Notes: generated by a model from the sequence alone, not told the origin. Numbered from the stretch's first letter, positions 1 through 5,975 are shown. The stretch is 7,221 bases of DNA from Blastococcus sp. (GCA_025963345.1 JAOPUS010000233.1:1-7221); one strand, 5' to 3'. Numbers and translations are program-made.

Positions 1-462
1 GGCCACCTGTGCTTCGCCGAGGAGCGGACCGGGCTGTTCTTCGCCGGCGACCACGTGCTCCCGCGGATCACCCCCAACATCTCGACCATCACCGGCGGCG
101 CCGCTGACCCGCTGCGCGACTACCTCGAGTCGCTGGCCGCCGTCGGGACGACCGAGCCGGCCGAGGTGCTGCCGGCCCACGAGTGGCGATTCCGCGGCCT
201 GAAGAGCCGCACCGACGAGCTCACCGCCCACCACGAGCACCGGCTGGGCGAGCTCGTGGATGCGGTCCGGGCCAACCCGGGGAGCACGGCGTGGCAGCTG
301 GCCGGCCACCTGACCTGGTCGCGTCCCTGGGAGCAGTACGAGCGCGGCATGCGGATCTTCGCCGTCACCGAGACCGACGCCCACCTCCGGCTGCTGGCCA
401 GCCGGGGAGACATCACCGGCACCGGCAGCCCGGCACCCACGTGGACCCTCGCCGTCCGGTGA
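1..462 (+). CDS. MBL-fold metallo-hydrolase, C-terminal part (gene starts left of window)
   Basis: The frame is open from base 1 to a TGA at 460-462, giving 153 visible residues; the N-terminus with the HxHxDH zinc motif lies off the left edge. Seen: a GHLCF segment at visible residues 1-5, an FFAGDHVL segment with Asp17, and an LPAHEW segment with His60. In glyoxalase II/LACTB2-like metallo-beta-lactamase-fold hydrolases these are the usual positions of the later metal ligands (a His, the bridging Asp and the last His). From about residue 75 the chain becomes helical and charged (a TAHHEHRLGEL stretch, then TAWQLAGHL), resembling the small winged-helix tail found after the MBL domain in the LACTB2-like group. 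The substrate cannot be read from this fragment; a thioester or other acyl hydrolase is only a family-level guess. The next gene starts inside its stop codon (GTGA overlap), so the two are probably translated together. Confidence 0.88.
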   Translation, partial: GHLCFAEERTGLFFAGDHVLPRITPNISTITGGAADPLRDYLESLAAVGTTEPAEVLPAHEWRFRGLKSRTDELTAHHEHRLGELVDAVRANPGSTAWQLAGHLTWSRPWEQYERGMRIFAVTETDAHLRLLASRGDITGTGSPAPTWTLAVR

Positions 463-1049
463 GCGGGGGCACCACCGTCGCCGACCTGGCCCCACGCGTC
501 CTGGCCGCCGGGCCCCGGCTCGGGAACACCCGGCTGGTCTGCGTCGACGGTCCGGCGGGGTCGGGCAAGACCACCGTCGCGGAGCGCCTGATCGGTGCAC
601 TCGAAGGCACCGCCGAGCTCGTGCACATGGACGATCTCTACGCCGGGTGGACGCTCACCGGCGCCGTCGCGCGGCTGTCCGCCGGCGTGCTCCGGCCGCT
701 GGCGGAGGGGCGGGCCGGCGGTTACCACCGCTACGACTGGGCGGCCGGGCGCTTCGGCGTCGAACTGGTCGGAGTCCCGGTGCCCGAGGTGCTCGTCGTC
801 GAGGGATGCGGCAGCAGCCCGCGCGCGCTCGACGCGTGGACGACGCTGCGGATCTGGGTCGAGGCGCCGCCCGCGGTGCGGCTGCGCCGGGGCCTGGCCC
901 GCGACGGCGCCGTCCTCGAGCCGGAGTGGCGCGCCTGGCAGCGCACCGAGGCGGCGGAGTTCGCCCGGGAGGACACCCGCGCACGGGCCGACCTGCGGGT
1001 GGACGGCGCTCCGCCATGCCCCGACGGGGCCATCGTCGTCCTCGGCTGA
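459..1049 (+). CDS. P-loop kinase-like protein (uridine kinase-like ATP-binding protein)
   Basis: This is a 196-residue cytosolic protein. The GTG start at 459 is chosen because it overlaps the upstream stop by 4 bases (GTGA) and puts the P-loop near the N-terminus as usual; the frame stays open further upstream but there it reads the hydrolase gene out of frame. Seen: Walker A GPAGSGKTT at residues 31-39, an HMDDLYAGW segment at 56-64, YDW at 92-94, and a hydrophobic VLVVEGCG strand at 111-118. This arrangement matches the uridine kinase/phosphoribulokinase-like P-loop NTPases, where the Asp pair after the second strand and the YDW region contact the acceptor substrate. An arginine-rich segment from about 147 (RLRRGLARDG) could be the lid. 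Many actinobacterial proteins of this type are annotated only as uridine kinase-like or ATP-binding, so nucleoside phosphorylation is not established. No Shine-Dalgarno is evident, which fits translational coupling to the hydrolase. Confidence 0.85.
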   Translation: MSGGTTVADLAPRVLAAGPRLGNTRLVCVDGPAGSGKTTVAERLIGALEGTAELVHMDDLYAGWTLTGAVARLSAGVLRPLAEGRAGGYHRYDWAAGRFGVELVGVPVPEVLVVEGCGSSPRALDAWTTLRIWVEAPPAVRLRRGLARDGAVLEPEWRAWQRTEAAEFAREDTRARADLRVDGAPPCPDGAIVVLG

Positions 1050-1116
1050 CCCCGCCGTGCGATGGATCTCATCGCCAGGACACGCGCCCGGAACGGCGAC
1101 GCAGCACGATGGGGCC
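1050..1116. other. Intergenic region upstream of nnaR-type gene
   Basis: These 67 bases separate the kinase-like gene from the regulator and must contain any separate regulator promoter. No convincing -10/-35 pair is visible. One weak GlnR-box-like match (GACAC, six bases, GGAAC) lies at 1079-1094. No terminator hairpin with a T-run is seen, so read-through from the upstream pair is possible. Confidence 0.4.
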
Positions 1117-2232
1117 GTGACCGAAACAGGGACCGACGACGCGAACCTGCCGCTGGCGGGCTATACGGTCGCCGTGACCGCTGCCCGGCGCAAAGAGGAG
1201 CTCGGCGCCCTGCTGGGCCGCCGCGGTGCACGGGTCGTCTACGCCCCGGCCATCCGGATCGTGCCGCTGTCCGACGACGCCGACCTCGTGGCGGCCACCC
1301 GCGAGGTCCTGGCCCGGCCGGTCGACCTCGTCATCGCGACCACCGGGGTCGGCTTCCGCGGCTGGCTCGAGGCCGCCGACGCCTGGGACCTGCCGCTGGT
1401 GGAACACCTGCTGCCGGCCCGGGTGCTCGCCCGCGGACCCAAGGCGCGCGGCGCGATCCGTGGCGGTGGCCTGGTGGACGCCTGGTCGCCGGAGTCGGAG
1501 TCCTCGGCCGAAGTGCTCTCCTACCTGCTGTCCGGCGCGGAGGGCCCGCTCGACGGCCGTCGGATCGCCGTCCAGCTGCACGGTGATCCGCTGCCCGACC
1601 TCGTCGCGGGCCTGCGGGAGACCGGCGCGGAGGTGCTCACCGTGCCGGTCTATCGGTGGGTGCTGCCCGAGGACGTCGCCCCGGTCCGCAAGCTCGTCGC
1701 GACGATCGTGGCCGGCGGGGTCGACGCGGTGACCTTCACCAGCGCCCCGGCGGCGGCCAGCCTGCTCGCCGTCGCCGAGGAACTGGGCCAGAAGGCGGAA
1801 CTGATCGCGGCGCTGAACGACCGCGTGCTGGCGATCGCCGTCGGCCCGGTGACGGCCGGCCCGCTCGACGCCGCAGGCGTGCCGAGCCACCAGCCCGAGC
1901 GGGCGCGGCTCGGTGCGCTGGCCCGCGAGGTCGTCGCCCGGTTGCCCGAACGCGATCCCGTCCTGGGAATCGGCGCGCACACGCTGCAGGTCCGCGGGTT
2001 CGCCGCGGTCCTCGACGGCCGAGTGGTGGACCTGCCGCCGGGACCCATGGCCGTGCTGCGGGAGCTGGCCCGTCGGCCCGGGCACGTCGTCTCCCGACCC
2101 GAGCTGATCGACTCACTCCCGGGCGCCGGGGACGGGCACGCGGTGGAGATGGCGGTGACCCGGCTCCGCGCGGCGCTCGGGGCGCCCGTCGTCGAAACCG
2201 TCGTCAAGCGGGGCTATCGGCTGGCACTCTGA
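1117..2232 (+). CDS. nnaR: NnaR-type nitrate/nitrite assimilation regulator: HemD (uroporphyrinogen-III synthase-like) domain plus winged helix
   Basis: This is a 371-residue protein with two parts. Residues about 13-270 read as a HemD-like domain, opening with an LAGYTVAVTAARR strand, followed by alternating strands and helices and a VDAVTFTSAPAAASLL segment typical of uroporphyrinogen-III synthase. Residues about 285-371 are an OmpR/PhoB-type winged helix: VVDLPPGPMAVLRELARRPG, then VVSRPELID, an AVTRLRAALG recognition helix, and a terminal VKRGYRLAL wing. This architecture is that of NnaR of Streptomyces and Mycobacterium smegmatis and of M. tuberculosis Rv0260c, which lies near narK3. NnaR is described as a co-activator with GlnR of nitrate/nitrite uptake and reduction genes. 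The neighbouring narK and nirBD support that role. The GTG at 1117 is preferred because it sits just before the first HemD strand; the longer upstream frame is Arg/Ser-rich and overlaps the kinase gene. Its Shine-Dalgarno is poor (GGGG two bases before the start). Whether the HemD part is catalytic or only a ligand sensor cannot be told here. Confidence 0.88.
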   Translation: MTETGTDDANLPLAGYTVAVTAARRKEELGALLGRRGARVVYAPAIRIVPLSDDADLVAATREVLARPVDLVIATTGVGFRGWLEAADAWDLPLVEHLLPARVLARGPKARGAIRGGGLVDAWSPESESSAEVLSYLLSGAEGPLDGRRIAVQLHGDPLPDLVAGLRETGAEVLTVPVYRWVLPEDVAPVRKLVATIVAGGVDAVTFTSAPAAASLLAVAEELGQKAELIAALNDRVLAIAVGPVTAGPLDAAGVPSHQPERARLGALAREVVARLPERDPVLGIGAHTLQVRGFAAVLDGRVVDLPPGPMAVLRELARRPGHVVSRPELIDSLPGAGDGHAVEMAVTRLRAALGAPVVETVVKRGYRLAL

Positions 2233-2255
2233 TCGGCTGACCCCCGCCGACGACC

Positions 2256-2261
2256 GGGAGG
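2256..2261 (+). promoter_or_regulatory. Ribosome binding site of the flavodoxin gene
   Basis: GGGAGG ends seven bases before the ATG at 2269. It is one of the clearest Shine-Dalgarno sites in the window and fixes that start. It lies in the 36-base gap after the nnaR-type gene, too short to hold an obvious promoter, so the two genes are probably co-transcribed. Confidence 0.75.
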
Positions 2262-2268
2262 CAAGGCC

Positions 2269-2775
2269 ATGACCGTGCTGGTGGCGTACGCGAGCCGGCG
2301 AGGGTCCACCCGCGGGGTGGCCGAGCGGATCGCGGCCAGGCTGCGAGACCACGGCCTGGACGTTCACCTGGACCCCTTGCTGGGTCGCGAGGAAGTCGGC
2401 CGCTTCCAGGCCGTCGTCGTCGGCAGCCCCGTGTACTCCGGGGAGTGGGAGCGCGAGGCGGTCGACTTCGTCCGCCGGAACGCCCCCGCCCTGGCCGGGC
2501 ACGCCGTGTGGACGTTCAGCGTCGGCTGGCTCGGCCACGGCAAGGACGGGACGCCGCCGGACGCGAGGCGCCTGGACGAGATCCACCGCCTCGTCCCGGC
2601 ACGCGAGCACCGCTTCTTCCTCGGCGCCCTCGACGCCGCCGACCTGCCGCTGCTGCAGCGGCTGACCTTCCGGATGAGGGGCGGACGGTCCGGTGACTCC
2701 CGCGACTGGCCGGCGATCGAGTCCTGGACCGACGAGATCGCCCGTCAGCTCACGACCAGCACGAGCGCGCGCTGA
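2269..2775 (+). CDS. Flavodoxin-domain protein, HemG-like (menaquinone-dependent protoporphyrinogen oxidase-like)
   Basis: This is a 168-residue soluble flavodoxin-fold protein. Seen: an FMN phosphate-binding loop YASRRGSTRGVAERI at residues 7-21, matching the S/T-x-x-G-x-T pattern of flavodoxins, and VVVGSPVYSGEW at 49-60, the second flavin loop. The length and the conserved SPVYSG resemble HemG-type protoporphyrinogen IX dehydrogenases and a broader actinobacterial flavodoxin-domain group. True HemG has a long insert loop before the last helix; the segment around 125-150 (LPLLQRLTFRMRGG) could correspond to it. Expected role: FMN-dependent electron transfer, acceptor unknown. It lies 36 bases after the NnaR-type regulator and converges on narK, so it may belong to the nitrate assimilation locus, for example as an electron carrier, but that is inference. 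It should not be called hemG without phylogeny, because many homologues sit outside haem gene clusters. Confidence 0.82.
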   Translation: MTVLVAYASRRGSTRGVAERIAARLRDHGLDVHLDPLLGREEVGRFQAVVVGSPVYSGEWEREAVDFVRRNAPALAGHAVWTFSVGWLGHGKDGTPPDARRLDEIHRLVPAREHRFFLGALDAADLPLLQRLTFRMRGGRSGDSRDWPAIESWTDEIARQLTTSTSAR

Positions 2776-2788
2776 CGCCGTCCGTCAG
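2772..2788. repeat. Inverted repeat spanning the convergent stop codons of the flavodoxin gene and narK
   Basis: CTGACG (2772-2777), a five-base loop CCGTC, and CGTCAG (2783-2788) form a perfect 6-bp stem. Each arm contains one of the two facing TGA stop codons (2773-2775 on +, 2787-2785 on -). It could act as a small bidirectional terminator, but there is no T-run and the stem is short. Part of the symmetry is automatic, since two facing TGA codons are complementary. Confidence 0.35.
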
Positions 2789-4191
2789 ACACCGGCCATC
2801 CGGGCCTGCGGGCGCAGGTAGACGACCCAGGTGACGGCGACGCAGGCCACGTAGAACGCGATGAACACCAGGTAGGCGGAGTCGCCGCTGCCGGTGGTCA
2901 GGAACGACTGCCGGAAGGCCAGGTTGACCAGGACGCCGCCGAACGCCCCGATGGCCCCGGCGATACCGATCAGCGCCCCCGACATGCGCAGCGCCCTCCG
3001 GTCGGCCGCCCGGGAGTCCCCGCCCGCGGCCACCGACTGCTGCGCCTGCGACCGGAAGATCGCCGGGATCATCTTGTAGGTCGAGCCGTTGCCGATGCCG
3101 CTGAAGACGAAGAGCAGCACGAAGCCGACGACGAACAGCGGCAGCGACTCCACCTGGCTCGCAATCCAGACGACGCCCGCGCCGAGCGCCATGGCGACGA
3201 AGTTCCAGCAGGTGATCCGCGCACCGCCGAACCGGTCGGCCAGCGTCCCGCCCACCGGGCGGATCAGCGAGCCGAGCAGCGGGCCGAGCCAGGTGAGCGA
3301 CGCGGCGGCCAGCGGCGTGGCGAAGGACCCGGTGAACTGGTTCTGCAACACCTGGCCGAAGGCGAACGAGAACCCGATGAACGAACCGAACGTGCCGATG
3401 TAGAGGAACGACATGATCCAGGTGTGCGGCTCCCGGGTCGCCTCGCGCATGGCCCGCGGCTGGTTGCGCGCCGTCGTGAGGTTGTCCATGACGAGGGCGG
3501 CGCCGGCGGCGGCGATCACGATCAGCGGGATGTAGACGGCCAGGATCAGCCGCGGGTGCTCCGCGCCGGCCGTGGCCAGCACGAGCAGCCCGACCAGCTG
3601 GACGACGGGCACGCCGAGGTTGCCGCCGCCGGCGTTCAGGCCGAGCGCCCAGCCCTTGAGCCGGTCGGGGTAGAAGGTGTTGATGTTGGCCATCGAGCTG
3701 GCGAAGTTGCCGCCTCCGACACCGGCCAGGCAGGAGACCACCAGCAGGGTCGTGAAGGAGACGCCTGGCTCCAGCACGATCGCGACGGCGATGGTCGGGA
3801 CGAGCAGCAGCGCGGCGCTGACGATCGTCCAGTTGCGGCCGCCGAACGTGGCGACCGCGAACGTGTAGGGCAGCCGCACGAAGGCGCCCAGCGCCGTCGG
3901 CAGGGTGGTCAGCAGGAACTTGCCGGCCGGGTCGATGCCGAAGACCGCCTCGGGCAGGAAGAGCACCAGCACCGACCACAGGCTCCAGATGGAGAAGCCG
4001 ATGTGCTCGGAGAAGATCGAGAAGAAGAGGTTGCGGCGGGCGACCTTCTTGCCGGTGGACTCCCAGAACTGCGGGTCCTCCGGCCGCCAGTCCTCGATCC
4101 ACTTTCCCCGGCCGGACGCCGGTGGCTCGGGCGGGGCCGAGACCGGGTTCAGCGCTGCGGCGGAGGTGTCGGGGCGGGTGGGTGCGGCCAT
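2785..4191 (-). CDS. narK: NarK nitrate/nitrite transporter (MFS, NNP family)
   Basis: This 468-residue inner-membrane protein has about twelve hydrophobic segments. It belongs to the nitrate/nitrite porter family of the major facilitator superfamily. Seen: nitrate signature 1 (GVGGGNFASSMANINTFYP) at residues 157-175 and nitrate signature 2 (GIGNGSTYKMIPAIF) at 365-379. Arg106 in an FVRLPYTF segment and Arg311 in LIRPVGG are at the places of the two substrate-binding arginines of NarK (Arg89 and Arg305 in E. coli). The segment GGTLADRFGG at 314-323 is the second-half MFS loop motif. The first 53 residues are a soluble tail ending in a basic KKVARRN. The ATG at 4191 is chosen because the upstream extension is low-complexity and no other start lies near the first helix. 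No Shine-Dalgarno is visible. It may exchange nitrate for nitrite or symport with protons; the direction cannot be decided from sequence. Transcription is probably from its own promoter, as nirBD is separated from it by two opposite-strand genes. Confidence 0.95.
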   Translation of the reverse strand: MAAPTRPDTSAAALNPVSAPPEPPASGRGKWIEDWRPEDPQFWESTGKKVARRNLFFSIFSEHIGFSIWSLWSVLVLFLPEAVFGIDPAGKFLLTTLPTALGAFVRLPYTFAVATFGGRNWTIVSAALLLVPTIAVAIVLEPGVSFTTLLVVSCLAGVGGGNFASSMANINTFYPDRLKGWALGLNAGGGNLGVPVVQLVGLLVLATAGAEHPRLILAVYIPLIVIAAAGAALVMDNLTTARNQPRAMREATREPHTWIMSFLYIGTFGSFIGFSFAFGQVLQNQFTGSFATPLAAASLTWLGPLLGSLIRPVGGTLADRFGGARITCWNFVAMALGAGVVWIASQVESLPLFVVGFVLLFVFSGIGNGSTYKMIPAIFRSQAQQSVAAGGDSRAADRRALRMSGALIGIAGAIGAFGGVLVNLAFRQSFLTTGSGDSAYLVFIAFYVACVAVTWVVYLRPQARMAGV

Positions 4192-4213
4192 GCGTCGACG
4201 GTCGCAAGGGCCG

Positions 4214-4262
4214 GTTTCGCCGGCGTCGCCCCGCTGGTGAACCCGTGTTCCGTTTCCCTCAC
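4214..4262 (-). promoter_or_regulatory. Putative GlnR-type operator pair upstream of narK
   Basis: Reading toward narK, GTGAG-n6-GGAAC lies at 4262-4247 and GCGAC-n6-GAAAC at 4229-4214. The published actinobacterial GlnR half-site pattern is gTnAc-n6-GaAAc; the two matches agree at 7 and 8 of 9 specified bases. The two boxes start exactly 33 bp apart, so all half-sites fall on an 11-bp grid. The nearer box ends 22 bases before the ATG, close for an activator site, so either only the distal box activates or the nearer one is fortuitous. GlnR control of narK/nirBD is established in streptomycetes and mycobacteria; use of this site is inferred. Confidence 0.35.
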
Positions 4263-4286
4263 CGCGGCTGACCCGCTGTGGTGAGG

Positions 4287-4291
4287 GGAGG
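4287..4291 (+). promoter_or_regulatory. Ribosome binding site deciding the start at 4302
   Basis: GGAGG sits within the purine run GGGGAGGGG (4285-4293), 10 bases before the GTG at 4302. The alternative GTG codons at 4278 and 4281 lie upstream of it and have no comparable site, so 4302 is the favoured start. Confidence 0.5.
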
Positions 4292-4301
4292 GGCCGCCGG
4301 T

Positions 4302-5126
4302 GTGCAGGAGCTGCGCCGGACCGACGAAGATCACCTCGTGACCGCATCCGAGGAGACCGTGACCGGCCGGGCGCTGGTCGAGGCCGGGAGCCCCGTGGCC
4401 GGTTCGATGAGCCGGGCGGCGGCCACCGTCGTCTTCGAACCCGAGGCCGCCGCGGTGCAGGTCGACGCGCGGTTCGCGGCCTCCCTGCGCGTCGTCGCCG
4501 GCGACGCGGCCGCCCTGAGCGTGTCGCGGGAACGGGTGCGGGTGGGGGCGGCCCTGGCCTTCGCTGTCGAGTACGCGGCGACCCTGCACCGGAACGGCCG
4601 CCCGGTGCGCTCCGACGGCTGGTTCGACCCCCGGACGGGGAACCGGCCCGTGGCGGCGGAGGTCACCGAGACGGTCGTGGCAGCGGCCCGCCGCTCCACC
4701 GACGAGCGTCGGGTGCGCCACCTCGGCTATCTCCTCGCCGAGGCCGCCGTCTCTCCCGATGTCGACGCCGACCTCGTCGGGCGGGCGCTGCGGTCGGCCG
4801 AGTCCCTGAGCTGGCGGCAGCTTGCCCTGCTCGCCGGCGTCGGCCGCCGTGACCGCGCGCCGCTGCCGATGGCCCCGCTCGAGGACGACCCCCGCGCGTG
4901 GACGGCCTGGGGCGCCCGGGAGGACGTCGCCGACCTGCAGCGCTCCGGCCTGCTCGACCCGCCGATCGCCCAGCCCCGCGCCGGCTCGGTCCTCCCCCGG
5001 CTGCGGATGGCCGACCTGCGGCTGACCCGCCGAGGCGTCCTCGTGCACCGACTGCTCGTCCTGGACCTGCTGCACGAGGACGCCGTCACCGCCGGCCTCG
5101 CGGATCTGGGCCTCCCCCGCTCCTGA
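4302..5126 (+). CDS. Unrecognised 274-residue soluble protein, divergent from narK
   Basis: I do not recognise this family with confidence. The GTG at 4302 is preferred because GGAGG (4287-4291) lies 10 bases upstream; in-frame GTGs at 4278 and 4281 would add seven or eight residues. There is no signal peptide or clear membrane segment, so it is probably cytosolic. Residues 1-60 are acidic and variable. A helix with VGAALAFAVEYAATLHRNG lies at 81-99, followed by GWFDPRTGNRP at 106-116. The best-defined part is a helical module at about 123-185 containing RRVRHLGYLLAEAA and SLSWRQLALLAGV. The C-terminal part has DVADLQRSGLLD and LRLTRRGVLVHRLL, reminiscent of a winged-helix or helical tail. 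The LGYLLA/LSWRQLALL pattern recalls helical domains of uncharacterised and Abi-alpha/DUF4393-like proteins, but this is a loose resemblance from memory. Position opposite narK suggests possible co-regulation with nitrate uptake; function unknown. Confidence 0.75.
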   Translation: MQELRRTDEDHLVTASEETVTGRALVEAGSPVAGSMSRAAATVVFEPEAAAVQVDARFAASLRVVAGDAAALSVSRERVRVGAALAFAVEYAATLHRNGRPVRSDGWFDPRTGNRPVAAEVTETVVAAARRSTDERRVRHLGYLLAEAAVSPDVDADLVGRALRSAESLSWRQLALLAGVGRRDRAPLPMAPLEDDPRAWTAWGAREDVADLQRSGLLDPPIAQPRAGSVLPRLRMADLRLTRRGVLVHRLLVLDLLHEDAVTAGLADLGLPRS

Positions 5127-5206
5127 TTCCTGCGGTCAGAGCGGCCGTGGCCGAATCGTGTCCTCCCGGGATGGATCGGCGTCTGGTGCGAGCGCGTCCC
5201 AGAGGC

Positions 5207-5635
5207 ATGAACGTCAACCGAGCGCGGGCCGTGGCAGCCCTCCTGGCCGGACTGCTCGTCTCGACCGCCTGTCGTTCCGAACAGGGGACGGCGTGCCCGG
5301 CCATCGGATGGCTCGACGCACTGACCGTCGAGCTGGATGGCTGGGCGGAGGTGCCCGGCGGCTCCGTCACCGTCGAGTGCCCCTCCACCTGTGCCCGGGA
5401 GATCCGCCTGGACGCACCGGCGATCGAGCGGAACGAGGTGTCCGTAGCTCTCTCCGGTGCCACGACCACGGTCCCGTTCACCTACGGCAGGCCGGACTCC
5501 GTCGTCGTCACCGTCACCGGTCCCGACGGCGCGGAGCTGGCCCGTCAGCCGGCCGATGTCGACTGGCGCCAGGTGGGCGGCTCGGCGGAGTGCGGCGGCC
5601 CGATGGCGGCGACCGTCGTCGTCCCGGCTCCCTGA
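5207..5635 (+). CDS. Predicted secreted lipoprotein of unknown function
   Basis: This is a 142-residue protein. The start has Arg5 and Arg7, a hydrophobic stretch AVAALLAGLLV (8-18), and STAC with Cys22 as a likely lipidation site; the lipobox is relaxed, with Ser rather than Leu/Val at -3. The mature part is about 121 residues with four further cysteines (30, 58, 62, 129), enough for two disulphides outside the membrane. It is rich in short beta-like stretches (SVTVECP, VSVALSGATTTV, SVVVTVTGPDG), suggesting an Ig-like or beta-sandwich fold. This layout is common among small uncharacterised actinobacterial lipoproteins; I cannot name a family. The ATG at 5207 follows AGAGG by only one base; an in-frame ATG at 5171 would add 12 Arg-rich residues and is also possible. 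It follows the unknown gene by 80 bases and converges on nirD with only four bases between the stop codons. Confidence 0.72.
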   Translation: MNVNRARAVAALLAGLLVSTACRSEQGTACPAIGWLDALTVELDGWAEVPGGSVTVECPSTCAREIRLDAPAIERNEVSVALSGATTTVPFTYGRPDSVVVTVTGPDGAELARQPADVDWRQVGGSAECGGPMAATVVVPAP

Positions 5636-5643
5636 CCGGTCAG
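5632..5643. repeat. 12-bp perfect palindrome covering the convergent stop codons of the lipoprotein gene and nirD
   Basis: CTGACCGGTCAG is a perfect palindrome. It includes the lipoprotein stop (TGA, 5633-5635) and the nirD stop (complement of TCA, 5640-5642), with only CCGG between them. No conventional terminator stem or T-run follows on either strand, so the two transcripts must overlap at their 3' ends. Function, if any, is unknown. Confidence 0.4.
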
Positions 5644-5975
5644 ACGTCGACGACGACCTCGCCTTCGACGTCCCGCACGGGGAACACACGGATCGGCGCG
5701 GCGCCGTTGGTCGCGACGCCGTCGGACCACCGGTAGGCGTAGAGGTGCAGCGGGCAGACCAGCACGTTGACGTCGGTCTGCCCGTCGGCGAGCGGCCCCC
5801 CGGCGTGTGGGCACGCCGCCTGCGTCGCGTGCAGCGAGCCGTCGCGCAGGCGGAACACCGCGATCTGCTCACCGCCGGCGACGAACGCCCGCCCCTCCCC
5901 CATCGGGATCTCCTCGACCCGGCCCACGACCACCTCGGTCGTCGTCCGGTTGTCGGTCAGCTCGGTGATGCTCAT
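5640..5975 (-). CDS. nirD: NirD, assimilatory nitrite reductase small subunit (Rieske-type)
   Basis: This is a 111-residue cytosolic protein, the usual NirD length. It carries a Rieske [2Fe-2S] centre with all four ligands: Cys55 and His57 in CPHAGG, and Cys74 and His77 in CPLHLYAY. The surrounding strands (AFVAGGEQIAVFRLRDG at 30-46 and the terminal FPVRDVEGEVVVDV) match the Rieske fold. E. coli NirD lacks these ligands, whereas many actinobacterial and Bacillus-type small subunits keep them, so this one can probably carry an electron. It partners NirB in reducing nitrite to ammonium. The ATG at 5975 overlaps the nirB stop by four bases (ATGA, 5972-5975), so the two are translationally coupled; a weak GAAGG lies about 10 bases upstream. 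It appears intact even though nirB reads as frameshifted. Confidence 0.95.
   Translation of the reverse strand: MSITELTDNRTTTEVVVGRVEEIPMGEGRAFVAGGEQIAVFRLRDGSLHATQAACPHAGGPLADGQTDVNVLVCPLHLYAYRWSDGVATNGAAPIRVFPVRDVEGEVVVDV

Larger units (their letters stand above)
4192..4301. other. Divergent intergenic region between narK and the unknown 274-residue gene
   Basis: These 110 bases must contain the narK promoter and any promoter of the divergent gene. The region has clusters of A/T (GAAAC, GGAAC, GGGAAAC on the - strand) that stand out from the surrounding coding GC. No convincing TAnnnT -10 element is visible on either strand. It also holds a short hairpin, GCCGG-TTTCG-CCGGC, at 4210-4224, which overlaps the nearer of two GlnR-like boxes and could alternatively be a structure in the narK leader. 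Confidence 0.6.

Noticed and set aside
595..1116. In-frame upstream extension of the nnaR-type gene, giving a 545-residue protein
   Set aside because: The extra N-terminus is Arg/Ser/Pro-rich shadow sequence overlapping the well-supported kinase-like gene; the HemD domain begins right after the GTG at 1117.
1069..2085. 338-residue open frame on the - strand opposite the nnaR-type gene
   Set aside because: It is the antisense shadow of a gene with two recognisable domains; the product is Arg/Gly/Gln/His-rich with no motif.
4210..4224. GCCGG-TTTCG-CCGGC hairpin as a riboswitch or attenuator of narK
   Set aside because: A 5-bp stem with a 5-base loop is common in GC-rich DNA; no second structure, T-run or leader peptide accompanies it, and it overlaps the better-supported operator-like box.
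3424..4284. Long open frame on the + strand opposite narK (286 residues)
   Set aside because: It is antisense to a clearly recognised transporter, has the low-complexity Gly/Arg/Gln/Asp composition typical of opposite-strand frames in GC-rich genes, and no recognisable domain.
4149..5075. Long open frame on the - strand across the unknown 274-residue gene
   Set aside because: Composition is low-complexity (Gly, Arg, His, Pro, Gln-rich) and it runs across the narK start and promoter region; the + strand frame has a Shine-Dalgarno and protein-like composition.
5142..5153. CGGCC-GT-GGCCG inverted repeat between the unknown gene and the lipoprotein gene, as a terminator
   Set aside because: The loop is only two bases, there is no T-run, and such GC repeats are expected often at this base composition.
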